From Coffea arabica (Eukaryota > Streptophyta > Magnoliopsida > Gentianales > Rubiaceae), in assembly GCF_036785885.1 (NCBI RefSeq), contig NC_092317.1:2668501-2732500 (forward strand): a DNA stretch of 64,000 nt. The letters are read 5' to 3'. Position 1 is the stretch's first letter; every line of letters begins with the position of its first letter. The translations under genes were made by a program, and so were the position numbers. A model generated the notes under the pieces. It was not told where the DNA came from. It did no database searches and was given only the letters and a program-made list of their open reading frames with translations. Below are positions 49,001-61,600 of this stretch, in pieces.

Positions 49001-49414
49001 GACTATATTTTGTCAGGGACAATCTTATGATTTCTCATCATAGCTCATTCATTCTCTTCCATTTTCAGAGGTCTCAAATGATGATTTTGTACAGCAACAA
49101 AAGAAGCCCATCAGGTATATCTGATCATTTGCCTTATTCGTGTTTGGTGTTGATAGTTGCAAATTTTTCTGATAACTTTTAGCTCTTGTGTGACCCTTTC
49201 TGCTAGGCTATCTTCTTCTCCTTTCCACTACTCTCTCTCTCTCTCTCTCTCTCGGTGTCATTTAGGAACTAAACCATTCCCACCCCCACCCCCAGCTGAA
49301 TTCTGCATAAGTGGATAAATGTTGATCAAACCAGTCTATTGTAGTAAACTTATTTATTTATTTATTTTGTTTCTTCGTCTGTGCAGATACTCAGAGATGA
49401 AATTTAACCAGTGA
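43088..49414 (+). CDS. MLN51: Barentsz/MLN51 (CASC3) exon junction complex protein, complete, 9 exons, 721 aa
   Basis: Core exon junction complex subunit that clamps eIF4A-III on spliced mRNA. Exons: 43088-43704, 45099-45201, 45329-45555, 45662-46506, 46727-46844, 48266-48391, 48903-48958, 49069-49114, 49387-49414 (2166 nt, all junctions in frame). The N-terminus is very acidic (E/D runs at about residues 30-120). The Btz/SELOR core spans about residues 180-240: EPYAVPTAGAFYMHDDRF, then across the first intron RTFGGRKLWESKDD and KKWGHDKFEEL, including the HDDR and KWGHDKF motifs that bind eIF4A-III and RNA in this family. An RG-rich block (RGRYRGRGRKRG) and a long Q/S/P/G-rich tail follow. 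The downstream exons were not visible as separate frames and were recovered by splicing. The exon-6 donor AAT|GTCAGT is a little unusual but is the one that keeps the frame. Confidence 0.93.
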
Positions 49415-51372
49415 AGTTACTAGATAGGTGGACCTAGTTTAAATAAGCTATCAAGTTGTACATTTTCCCAAGCAAAATATTTCATTTGTGGGTGTAGCAA
49501 AATTTGAGTACTACTTATGGTGCTGCAGGCCTCCTTCCACGCCCTCTGTTGTCTCCAGTTGTTGATCTGGTGCACTTTGGGCTGCCATTGTACTCTGAAG
49601 TACTTTAGGTTGGTAATGGAATTTTTAACTTTTGTTAGTGTGCTTATTGGTAATCATGTGCTTTATACTCTGGTTTGCGATACACGTTAAATTTCTCAGG
49701 GTTGGATTTCTGGTCTCTCTGTCTTATACTGTTGCATTTGACAAATTGATTTATTTGGTGGGTATATTACGCAGGTGGTGAGGGGGGGAGGGAGGATCCA
49801 TAGAATGTTATTAGCTGATCACTTGAGTATTCTGAGTGTATACTCTCTAATAAGGTTTAACTTGTGTGGACATGTATGGACTGATTGGGTAATGATTGTT
49901 TTTGTCTTGAAATCAAAGAGACATGTTCTGTAAAGCTTTTTTGTTGAAAAAGCATTTTACATTGAAATACTGGAAGATGTTGCAATATTTCTTTGCATCT
50001 GTTTTGCACCCAAGGACAGTAGCGGTAACGGGATTAACTATTTTGTGACCTGTAATGCTATATTTGGAATTTGGACATCAATCAGTACAGACTGGAGGTT
50101 CTTATCTTCTGCACTGATATATGCTTTTGAGATTGCATATCTTACTCTTTGCTAGAGATTTGTCCTGAGTTTGTTGCTGAAATCCTGCACCATTTAGCTC
50201 TTTTGATTGAAAAGCCAAGGATAAGTGATCTATAGTTAATGCCTATTAGAATTCTGTCTTGTCATTTCACCAATCTTGTTAGATTTCTGTATGATTTTAT
50301 TGCCACTGTGGATTGTCAATATTCAGCATATCATCTATTGAGTCGAGTCTTTGATCATTTGTTCTTTTTGTTCCCTTTTTGGTGTTTCCAGGTATTATGT
50401 GACAAACACCCTCCTTATGCTGCTTTATTCAAAGAAAAACAACACAGCTTGACGGGTGGTAGTTCAATATTCTAATAGGCGGTAAGAGCCAGAGGGTTCC
50501 CATGCTTTATGTTGATATTTGAAATTGAAAGATTATAGATAAAAATGACATTCCTCCTTTTTCAATGTCAGGTTCTTTTGGCTTGGTTTTTATCATGAAG
50601 CGTGTGAGAAGTGTATCTGGCTTCTTGAAAAAAATTTATGGAAAAGAACAAGATATTGTTGTGCAGCAGCTGTTTGCCTCGTGAGACTAAGGTTTTTTGT
50701 TCTTCTATTGGATGGTTGTGGTTGTCTTTTTTGGTTCATTTTATGATTAGTTGTCGTAATTTTTGAGAAATTTACTGATGGTGCGAGGGTACATTTGGTG
50801 AATGGATTCTTATAAAGTGAGAAAAAAAATTGTATTTGCTATAATGTTTTGTAATATTAGTTTTGCTTACAAGGACTTGGTGGCTATATTACTTTGTTCA
50901 ACCTCGTCAGCAAAATTTTCAATAATATCACATTTTATAGTTGTTTTTGAAACTGGATATAGTTGGGTGTTGACGTTTAATTCATGTGTAGGGTGCGTCT
51001 GGTTGTTTTGAATTGTTTTTCTGGATGATCTTATTTAGGAATATCCAGCTGCCTCGAGCTATTGTCGTTGTCATTGTCATTGTCATGCCCTGCAATTCCA
51101 GGCTATGGATTGTGAGCCATTGTTTGAACCATTTTTCTACTTGATTGCTTTGGTGGGTACTTCTTTGTTACCTTTGAACAATGTACAAACTAACCAGTGA
51201 AGAAATTTAAGTTTGGTTGGCAAGGGATTCCATGCGAAGCTTAGTGGGTTCTATCAAAAATCGATCCCACAAGGCTGAACTGGGAAGGAGGAGGAACTTC
51301 TCACTTTGATTAAAAGCAAGTTTTCGCAAACCCTGCATCATCCTTCGGAAATCTCTGAAACGGTGGTTTCAT
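49415..51372. other. 3' flank of the Barentsz gene and intergenic DNA
   Basis: 3' UTR, possibly with a UTR intron (GCTGCAG acceptor near 49529). The frame at 50239-50475 and others lack any support. Confidence 0.4.
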
Positions 51373-51680
51373 TCATCGGTAGGGAGAACTGCACAAGTAA
51401 TCCCTCACATATTGCAAATGTGAAAATTTAGTCCTTCAGATCGAAAAGGATCAATTTTAGTCCTTAGCAAATAAAAAAGGATCAATTTGAGTCCTTTTTC
51501 ACTTTTCAGACTGATTTTTGTCCGGAATATCTCATGCACACATCACGTGGCTAATTTTTCAAGGGTAAAAATGCTAAACAACTTATCTGTTGACCAAAAA
51601 TAAAATGTAAAGGACAAATACTTCCCAAAATTCTTTTTTTTCTTCATTTCAATCAAACCCAAAAGCAAAGCTTCATCTCC

Positions 51681-52072
51681 ATGGCAGAACCACCAACTTG
51701 TAATTTCGATGTACCAGCTAGGGTGAAGACGTCGTGGACAGCTGAAAATTCAGGAAAGAGGTTCTATGGTTGCGCTTACTACGAAGTAAGTGTCCCTGAT
51801 TCCTGTTTCTTTTTTCTTTTAGAAAATGTGAAATTTGAAGAGGTAATTTTGAACAGCATAATGGTGATGACAGCTGTGGTTATTTCAAGTGGTATGATAC
51901 AGACAGTTGCGAGAGGTGCGATAAATTAGTGAGATACACAAGAAGATTGACGAAGAGATTAAGAGAGTTGGAGGTAAAGTTGGAAGAAACAAGATGCAAG
52001 GAGAAAATGATGAAATTGTTGTTGTTTGTGGCGTTTGTTTTCGTAGTACAGAATTTGTTGAGCAAAAATTGA
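51681..52072 (+). CDS. MULE-borne GRF zinc-finger protein, two exons, 106 aa
   Basis: Exons 51681-51785 and 51857-52072 (TACGAA|GTAAGT donor, GAACAG acceptor). The N-terminus reads VPARVKTSWTAENSGKRFYG then C, and exon 2 adds DDSCGYFKWYDTDSCERC, which together make a GRF-type zinc finger. A basic heptad-like helix follows (RRLTKRLRELEVKLEE), then a hydrophobic C-terminal segment (LLLFVAFVFVVQNLL) that could be a membrane anchor. Plant proteins of this short GRF plus coiled-coil plus tail build are frequent near MULEs. Oddity: the usual CxC at the finger start reads CNF, so one zinc ligand appears lost. The frame is otherwise intact. The role in the element is unknown. Confidence 0.7.
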
Positions 52073-52587
52073 GTTGTAACTGGCATTTGTTGGTGCAGGT
52101 GGTGAACTGGGAACTGGGTGGCTTTTATTTGCTGTATTTAGGTTGGGTTACGTTTAGTGGCCCTGTTGATTGTATAAATGGGAGTTGGAATGCAATTATG
52201 AAGCTTAAGTTCTCTCTGGTATATTGTGATTTTTTCTTAAATATGAGCTTACAGCATAAGATGGAATAAAAGTCTAACTTGAAAGACAATGAAGATGATA
52301 ATGACGATATTATAAGCGAAGAAAGAGTAAAACGAGAATCAATAATCAGTCCCTTCAAAAATAAGAAGAGCATGCATTCCATTACAATGAAAAAATAGCA
52401 CATAACCAAGCCAAATACATTTATTACAATACGCCTCTTATAAAAAAAAATGCAATGAACTAAGAAGTCAATTCCATTACTCCAAAAAAAGGTCCGCCGA
52501 AATAAAATGAAAGACAAAAAGGCGAAAAATAATCCATTTGTAGCACTTTCAGAAGTATCCCTCTTTGCAATAACATGCCATAGTCAT

Positions 52588-55500
52588 CTAGGCCTTTTTA
52601 GCCTTCTTTGCAGCACTTTTAGAAGTAGATATCTTTGTAGTCTTCTTAGGCCTCTGATACAATCAAAACAATGAGGAGGTCATTACTTACAGTCAATAGA
52701 AATTTTTGCAGTCTTAGAAGTATATATCTTTGCATTCTTCTTTAGATTATGCATGTAGTAGACAATACTTACAGCCAATCCAGGTGGTTCCCATGGGTGT
52801 CTCCTATAGAGAGAGGCCAATGTTGAATCACAATTACTTCGAGTGTGTCCAAATCTCCGACATACATCACATCTGTACTTGATTTTCTTACTCTGACAAT
52901 TGGCAACCAGAAATTCAAGTAAATAATAGTATAGAAAAAAGTCAACATGCTATTATTAGTATGAACAAATAGAGAAACATGAACTGGAGATGTTGCATTC
53001 TTTGTTGTCGATGTTGGAGTAGGTGGTTGGCTTGTTGTAAGTTGACCTGGGATTTGACTGATGAGATCAAATAAGACTTGGTCACTTGTATCAGTCTTCA
53101 TGCCACTTGCACCAAAAACTGCTTCAGGTGTGAAATTGGACTGCTTCTTTGCAATAGGAGTAGCATTTTGAGGCCGGTAATCTGGTTGGGACTGCTGAGG
53201 TTGGGACTGCTGAGATTGGGACTGCTTGTTTGCACCAGGATTCACAGTGTTAGGAGTCTGCTGTTGTGGCTGAAAGCTACTTGTAACCACAGTAGCTTGT
53301 TGCTGGATATTCCCTTGATCATGACTGCTTGGACACTTCCTACTATTGTGGCCCTTCTGTTTACACTTTCTGCACTTATAATCCATTAGACCAACTCTAG
53401 ACAGTCTCTTTGTTTGTCCTCAAGAAGTTGTTGCAGCTGGTGGCTCATCTGGTTCTCTCCTTCTTACCTTTTTTGGCTGGCCAGGAAGCTTGATGGTTTC
53501 AGGTGGCAAAACAGGCCCGTGTTTCAAATCTTTCCACAAATGCTCACCATTGAGAGGATATATTATAGGCCCATATGCCCTCATATAGGTCTCTTTTAAG
53601 TAGCATTCATGAATAAAGTTCTTGGGAGACTCCTTTGTCAAAGCAATGGCACTCATTGCATGAGCACAAGAAATGTCATTTAGTTCCCACCTTCTACAAG
53701 TTCTGCTAGCCAAATTCACAGTGTACCTATCCCTATACATACATCTCACCTCATAATTCCAATCCTCTGAAGGTGTAGCTATGCATGCACTAGAAGCAGT
53801 TTTTACCTTTTCCAACTTTTTAAAAATTTTGGGACATATCTTTCCTGTATAATTCTTCATCCACTCCCTCTTATTCTCCATTCTAACCATTAAATAATGT
53901 CGTATTGTTTCCAACATACCTAGTATATGCCTCTCCCTTGCTTCTAAAATGCTGGAGTTGAAACTCTCACAAAGATTATTCAATAAAATGTCACATTTAT
54001 GGGAGGTTCTGAAGTAAGCTCTAGACCATTGCTGCGGTGTTGTGTTGTCAAACAACCATTGAAATGCACCCTCATCAACTACTTTCAAAGCTTCCATCAA
54101 AGCCTTGAACAGATTTTTTGTAAGGAGCTCTTGCAAGTGCCCAAATTCTCTCCTTTAATGCCAAGCCACCATGCAGCTTGTTAAAGTTATTGTACATGTG
54201 TCTCACACACATCCTATGCCCCACATCTGGAATCAACTCTTGAATAGCTTGAATCAGTCCCTTCAACAAATAAAAAGGTGAAAACAGATCATCAAATTAA
54301 AACTAGCAAACTCAGCTTAAAAAAACCCCAGAAAAATACACTAACATATCTTTTGTTTATCAATAATAATTGTCCAATGATTTTCATCTTTTATTTGGAG
54401 GTCATTCAGCATTTCATCCACGAATCATTTCCAAGTCAGATTATTTTCTATTTCTACCACAGTATAGGCAATGGGGTACAACTGATCATTGGGGTCAATT
54501 CCTACAGCTGTAAGCACCACACCTTTGTGGGACCCTCTAAGATGGCAGCCATTTAACCCGACAACAGGCCTACAACCACTTAAAAAGCCTGTCTTGCATG
54601 CATTAAGACAAATATACAACCTTTCAAACCTATCTTCTCCCTCATCATCTTCAACAGTGGTCATTAAAACATTTGAGCCAGGATTAGCCCTCTTTACTTC
54701 CCTACAATAGTTTCTTAGTTTGTTGTATTGGGTTTCATGTTCACCATTAACTAAACTCTCTTCCTTTTACTTGGTTCTATAAGCTTGTCACCTAGAGATG
54801 TTGACATTAACATCAGTCTTCGCTTTATCTGTGAGTGTACTTACCTTCATGTCAGCCATAGCAGCCAGCTCCTTTTTGTATCTATCAACCAGAAAAGTTG
54901 AGTTTGCTAGTCCGTGGTCAAATGTCCTCCTACAACTGTGTTCACCTTGCATGCTCTTGATTTGAAAAGTCTTTTTGTCTAGCATAACAGCTGTAGAAAC
55001 TTTCCAGCTGCATTCCTTGTAATAAGCCGTAGCTCTTCTGCCATCATTTTTACTAAACTTTATCTTTCTTCCGTGAACCACTCCATGACTCTTGCATGCC
55101 TTTATGAACAATTGCTTACAAGTAAAAATCTGCCCAACGTCAAATTTGGGATCGACCATATCAGTTTCAGGGTTAAATTTTGGAAATTTAGCTCTTTTTC
55201 TTAGCTGATCTTCTTCTTCTGAGTCAGTAGCATCTTCTTCCATCTCAGCACCCTCCACTTGACATGTTCTCTCATTTGTACTCTTATTTGATTTGCAATT
55301 TTTGATAATTTTCTCCCATTCAGCTTTGTTGTCTTTAACAGATTTTACTATGTCTTCTTCATCATTAAACTCATAGTCACTGTCAATGAATTTGTCACCA
55401 TCACCAGGTTCCTCATCTTCATCAACATGTGTCTCGTTCTCACTCTTCTTCTTTCTCTCAATTTTTTTAGCCTGCTTTTTATTTGTTGAGGATTTTTTTT

Positions 55501-56217
55501 TAATGATTTCTCTTTTAGTGATTTGCTAGTAGAAGGTGCATTTTTTCCTGCATTCTGTACTTCTGAGTCTGTCCCATCTTGTTCTTTTCTAAAATTCTAA
55601 TCAGGCCCTCATATATTTGCTGCATTATCTCTTTTATCAGCAACTCTAATGTCAACTTCTGAAAGCATTTCATCTAAATTCTCCTCTCTTATAGCTGTTT
55701 CCTCTATGTGTTTATTAGCTCCTAACTCACCAGCACCTATGCTATCCTTTTCACCCTCATTTTCAGATTGAGTTACAGGAATATTAGTCATCACTATTTC
55801 TTCTACATCAGAAGATTCTTCATGCATCTTACCACCCTGTTGATTTTCCTTAGGATCAGTCCCCTCTTTTGATTTACATGGTCCAACTTCACATTCACTT
55901 ATGGAGTAGGTTCTTAAGTGCACAAAGTATACATTAACCAAACCATATTTCACTCCGTCTCTAACCAAATCTTGAGCAACATCTTCACATAACACATACA
56001 CTAACTCATCCTCCATGTTCTTTCCGGGTATTAAATAATAGTATATTACACTAAACTCAGGATAACCTAGTTTTTCTGCAACCCTATCAAGTGTACATAT
56101 AGACCATCTGTCAGGATTGCAATAGTCAACAGTTTTTACACTACCCCCACGATATTCTTTGTTCGGCAACTTAGTGAATTCACCTTCATAGTAGACCCTA
56201 ATAGAAAATCGATTCAT
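52588..56217 (-). pseudogene. mudrA: mudrA-type transposase, degenerate
   Basis: Read on the minus strand from ATG 56217-56215 to TAG 52590-52588. Domains in order: a PB1-like N-terminal domain (FSIRVYYEGEFTKLPNKEY, YYYLIPGK); a MuDR DNA-binding domain (DVGQIFTCKQLFIKACKSHG, YKECSWKV); the MULE DDE-type core (GCRPVVGLNGCHLRGSHKG, D in VGIDPNDQLYPIAY, HRMCVRHMYNNF); a SWIM zinc finger (CRRWELNDISCAHAMSAI); and two CCHC knuckles (CRKCKQKGHNSRKC, and CDVCRRFGHTRSNC after a short intron). In-frame stops occur at 55609-55611 (TGA), 55597-55599 (TAG), 54788-54790 (TGA), 54767-54769 (TAA), 54425-54427 (TGA) and 53420-53422 (TGA). There is a frameshift near 54100, and a likely intron donor at 54349-54348 reads AT instead of GT. 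No active protein can be made. Confidence 0.9.
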
Positions 56218-56936
56218 ACCATCTGCCAACCATTTAGGAGACAGTTAAAAACAAAAAAATTGTTTTGGGACCAACCGCCCATCTATGTAAAGCGACAACA
56301 CAATACAATACAAGGGACCACATGTACTTACAATAATTTAATACATAAAATTGACCACCAACAACCCTAATCAATATAATAAAACTTCTTAACTGCACAA
56401 ATCATGCTTATTGCAACTGTATTTAAACTATTCACATAATATCTGACATCATTTCATAAATTTTACAGTTTAGGGTTTAGAAATACATACTGTAATTTGG
56501 GATCCACTGAATGTTTTCTTCGTCCATCACTCTGGTACCCTTGTTTCTTCTTCGCTTCAATCACCAACGCTCCTTTTCATCAAAATCAGTCCACTGCTGG
56601 ATAGTGATAATTAAATTTCTTTTTGGGTTGAGAGGAACGGAGATGGAACGGTGAGTTAGTACCAAAATGGAGATTTTTTTTGAGAAGTATTCGTCCTTTA
56701 CATTTTGGTTTTGATCAACAAATAAGTGATTTGGCATTTTTACCCTTGAAAAGTTGGCCACGTAGTGTGCGCGTGAGATATTGCCGCGTAAAAATCAGTT
56801 GGAAAAGTGAAAAGGGACTTAAATTGATCCTTTTTTATTTGCTAAGAACTAAAATTGATCAATTTCGATCTGAGGAACTAAATTTTCACATTTGCAATAT
56901 GTAAGGGACTACTTGTGCAGTTCTCCCTTATCGATA

Positions 56937-58678
56937 TGCCATATAATCGGATGACTTTCCGTAGGAATAGTGGGCGTAATTAAATACGCCGGTGGTGGAC
57001 GTAATATAATAAGCTAATATAATATGGGCTGGTCACCAATTCCCAACAAATAAGATGACGTTTGCTGCAGATGAGACTTGTTAACACTTAACAATCGCAA
57101 TGATTAAATGCAATATGAGAATCTCTCATATTGACATGGGAGAAATCATTTTTATATTTCAGCTGATAAGGTTTAGCCTTTCCCATGAGCAATGTAGTAC
57201 TGTCACTTATCACGAAATAAATTAAAACCGATGATAAGCAAAGCTTCGTAAGTTAATGGGACTAACACGCAATTCTTCTTCCTCCTTTTTTTTTTTTTTA
57301 TCAAAATAGTCAATGCTTCAATCAAGAAGCTATCTTTTTTTTTTTTTTTTTTTAAATACCAACAGGAGGTGGTGGATAGATGGAATTTAAGAAGCAAGAA
57401 GAGAGTAAAAATGAAAAATTAAAATTCAGAATTTCTAATTTTCGAAACCTTAATTTTAGTTATTTATTTTTTGGTTGTATATTTTTTTTATGTAAATTTC
57501 TTGGAGAGACAAAATGAATTCACAACATAAAAATACATGAAAATCCCCAATATTTCTTTTTTCTAGAGTTGCATCATTCGTTAGTTTAACCCAATCCCAA
57601 TTTAAGTTAGTAGTAATTGAAATGAAAGTTCAATGGGAAGCTAAAACTTGATAAAAGTACAATTAACCGGTTAAGCACTGCTATAATTAGCAGATCACGT
57701 GCCATCTTTCTCCTTCCCCCAAGCTTCTCTCTCCGCCCTCAAACTTCTCCTCATGTCTTAGCTTACTTCTTGTCACTACTCAACTCACAGCATTTACTGA
57801 TAAAATTTTTTTTTTTGGTTTCCCTAATTCATTCCTATCTCGGTTCATTCTCTCTTTCTGGAAAGCTTCGTGACCGATGAGCAATGTATGTCGGTACCTG
57901 TTTCGAACTCCGCATTCTTTCAGTTCCTCTGTGAAAATTCTAAGTAAGATCTCGAATTTGCTTTTTGTTAATTACTGGAACTTATTTAATTTTTTTTAAG
58001 ATTGAAGCTGCACAATTATATTTCTAGTTACCGAGAGGGAAGAATGGCATGCTGTTGATACAAATTCCGCATTTTCAGGTTCCAAGTGAAGTAGATCACT
58101 TCCTAGCTCGCTCGCTCGCTCGCTCGCTTGCTTTTGACTTAGAAGTTGGGGATTTGAATCTCAACTTCCAGCTAGCGTTTCTCGCTTCAATTCTTATATA
58201 ATTTGAATTACGGTAATTCCTAGGGCTTGAATTCAGTTATTTCACTTTCTTTACCCCTGTTTTTTTTTTACCATTTATTCAAGTAGAAAGTCGAACAATT
58301 CTACTGCTTGACTTTTCCTTGTCAGTGCTGCCCTTGCAACCGTCCTAATTTAGGATTTGACAATTTCGGTAACTTCCCATTGGATGCAGTGGGAATAAAC
58401 TCTTATAATTCGTGGACTTGAAGTTTTAAATGTTTTATATTTCTACTTCAGTATGAGATACGAAGGAAGGTAATCTATGATGCGTAGTTTGAGTTTATAG
58501 ACTGGAACTAAAAGACTCTGCGTCACTTTCTATGGTAGATTTAAGAAGCTAAGTGGTTGAAGGGATGACTGCTGATCCTGGATTTGCTTACTGTATAATT
58601 TGTCGGATTTGATGGATTGATTCTGTAGAAGTGATGTTTAACAAGGACTGGGGTTGCTTGTGGACTACAATTTGAGTG
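56937..58678. other. Intergenic region and leader of the glycosyltransferase gene
   Basis: Poly-T runs at 57288-57299 and 57338-57353, then a CT-rich leader-like stretch (57705-57760) and a GCTC tetranucleotide run (58106-58131). The gene probably has one or more 5'-UTR introns here, as CAG/GT-like phrases are frequent, but none could be fixed. No separate gene is seen. Confidence 0.4.
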
Positions 58679-61600
58679 ATGGAGGAAAGCAATGGTAGAT
58701 TGTGGTCGTTGAGACCAGGTGGCTTGAAATCTACGTTATCTGGAAAATCAACTCCAAGAGGTTCCCCTTCATTTAGGAGAGTTGGCTCTGGGCGTACTCC
58801 ACGTAGAGGTGGAATTAGTAGTCTATATTTCAGAAACAACAGGATAGTGCTTTGGCTGCTTTTGATCACCCTTTGGACCTACGGTGGATTTTATATTCAG
58901 TCTAGGTGGGCTCATGGGGACAACAAGGAAGGGATGTTTGGTGGCAATGGGACCGATGAAATAAATGAACTCAAACCACAGAATGAAAAGACTGAGGTCA
59001 AGCCAAAGGATCGCCGAGATCTGATTGAAACTGATGATTATCTTGATTCTAAGGCTGTGCTATCTAAAAACCAGTCCCTTTCGAGAATTTCAGATGCAAT
59101 TATGGCCAAAAGTGGGAATGCTAATCCAAGTCGTAAGAGTGTATCTTTGAAGAAGAGCAGAAAGAGATCAAGACGTGGTTCACGTAACAAGTCCCGAGTT
59201 AAGCAGAAAGAAGTTGTAGAGGTCCAAGAATCTGAAGTTGATGTGCAGGAAGTGGAAATTCCTATGCTAAATTCTACTTATGGCCTGATAGTGGGTCCAT
59301 TTGGCTCAATAGAAGACGGTATCCTGGAATGGACTCCCGAAAAGCGGTTAGGAACCTGCAACAGAAAGGGTCAGTTTGCACGTCTAGTTTGGTCTAGAAA
59401 GTTTGTTTTGATATTCCATGAGCTTTCGATGACTGGAGCTCCACTTGCAATGATGGAGTTGGCAACAGAGCTTTTGAGCTGTGGGGCCACAGTTTCTGTG
59501 GTTGTTCTTAGCAAGAGGGGTGGATTGATGCCAGAGCTTGCTAGAAGGAAGATCAAAGTGCTCGAGGACAAATTGGATCTTAGCTTCAAAACTGCCATGA
59601 AAGCTGATCTCATCATTGCAGGGTCGGCAGTTTCTGCATCATGGATCGGTGAGCACTATTCCTGCTATGTTGGTTATATATGAATGCTACGAGTCCATAC
59701 TTCTTAAGTCCACTTGTTTGTTCTTGTACAACTTGTTTAATAACCTTTCTGCTTCATTTAGATATGTTTTGCATCTCTATGGTTTTCTCTGTGTTTATCA
59801 TTTTTACTTGCAATTTGCATAACTACCAAGTGGATTCTTAATAGCAAAACACTTGGAAGTAAACTTAAATAAATTTAACTTGCTAGAAATGGGCAGTATC
59901 ACCTTTCAGTATGATTTAGCATAAGATTTTTTTTCCTAACTGTCTAATACTGATGCAACTCTTAGGCGGTTTAGCTCATGGGATCTCAAAGGAAATGCAA
60001 GGAGAAAAATTGGAGGGAAAGCAAAACTAATGCGATGTCTCTTTCCCTTTTCATCTTCCTTCCTGTATTTTATTTCTGAACAAAGTTATGTCCTTTCTTT
60101 ACCTTTTCTAACCGTCTAAAAAGCTGAAAATGTATCTTATTTTTCCCCCTTCCCAGAAGTACACGTTCTCTTGTTTCTTTTTCTGGTGCAGATTACAATT
60201 GATGATTGTTACCGTAATTGCAGAAAAATACAGAGAACATACTGTCCTTGGTGCCAGTCAAATTGCTTGGTGGATCATGGAAAACAGGCGGGAGTACTTT
60301 GATCGTGCAAAGCTTGCCCTCAACCATGTGAAAAGGCTTATTTTCCTGTCAGAGTTGCAGTCTAAACAGTGGCTAGCCTGGTGTGAGGAAGAAAAGATCA
60401 AGTTAAAGTCTCCGCCTGAACTCATCCCCCTTTCTGTTAATGATGAACTGGCTTTTGTGGCTGGCATTTCTTGCTCACTCAATACTCCAGCATTTAGCAC
60501 TGAGAAGATGCTGGAAAAGAGGCAGCTATTGAGAAGTTCAGTAAGAAAGGAGATGGGATTGACAGATGATGACATGCTTGTGGTGTCTTTAAGTAGTATT
60601 AACCCTGGAAAAGGTCAATTCTTGCTTCTTGAATCAGCACACAAGGTGGTTGAACAAGGCATGGCTGTGAACAGTTCCACAATCAAAGGTTCAGTTAAGA
60701 GAGGTCGAAATTATCATGCAAGGGCTCTTCTTCAAGAGGGGCTCAAAATTGGAGAATCCTCATCTGAGTTATTCCATTCTGAGGGATACTCGGCAAAGTT
60801 TAGATCAAGAGAGAACACTCATCCTTCACATTATGCCACAACACTTTATGGTGATTACAGTCTGAGGAAACTGTTGGCTAATGGTGAAACAAAGCAGAAA
60901 CAGAGGCTCAAGATTCTTATTGGTTCAGTAGGATCCAAGAGCAATAAAGTGACTTATGTTAAAACACTTCTCGAATTTCTATCTCATCACACGAACTTAT
61001 CTAAATCAATACTATGGACTCCAGCAACCACGCGTGTGGCATCTCTCTATGCTGCAGCAGATGTATATGTGATGAATGCCCAGGTAATCATCTTCATAGA
61101 TCACTTTAGTCCAGTTTGCATGCAAACCCAACTGAAGTTTCTGTGTATAGTCAAGTAATTTAATCCAAGTTTCTTCCATTATGGTGATTGATTGATTTGT
61201 TTTCTACTCCAAAATTCTTAAGTGAACTTAGATTCACTGCCCATCTGGAATCCGTATACGATTATGTCCATGTTTGGACCGGTTTATGGGCCTCAACCAT
61301 TTCTTTGTACAACTGTCTACCCCTTATTTATTTTTGAAATGTTTCTCATACCTAGATAAAATTCAGCTGAAGTTTCCAAAAATGTTTTTATTGGGCCATT
61401 ATCACCTTTAAAAATTTGAAGATGTTGTGTTTTTTTGGGAATAAATCTGGTCTAGAAAGCACTTATGGTATTACTATGCTGCTTTAATTAGCATGATAGA
61501 TATTCTTCTACTCCTCCATTTCCCTTAAAGGTTTCAATTGCCTAGTTTTGTCTTTCCTTAATTTTTCTGAGTGAATAACATTCAGATAATTGTTACAGTC

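Larger units (their letters stand above)
51382..56927. mobile_element. Mutator-like element (MULE), 5546 bp, with TIRs, mudrA and GRF gene
   Basis: TIRs of about 255 bp (51382 to about 51640, and about 56672 to 56927) start GGGAGAACTGCACAAGTA on each strand and match at roughly 85-90% by eye. A 9-bp target duplication, TCATCGGTA (51373-51381) against TTATCGATA (56928-56936), matches at 7 of 9 positions, both differences being transitions. Inside lie a decayed mudrA transposase (minus) and a spliced GRF zinc-finger gene (plus) that converge. The structure is that of an originally autonomous two-gene element, now dead by transposase mutation. Confidence 0.92.

Noticed and set aside
50239..50475. 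78-codon plus-strand frame
   Set aside because: No start context, domain or splice partner; it lies in the 3' flank of the Barentsz gene.
60130..60223. Upstream extension of glycosyltransferase exon 2
   Set aside because: It is intron read-through. The acceptor at 60191 gives a stop codon after three codons, while that at 60223 restores the family sequence EKYREHT.
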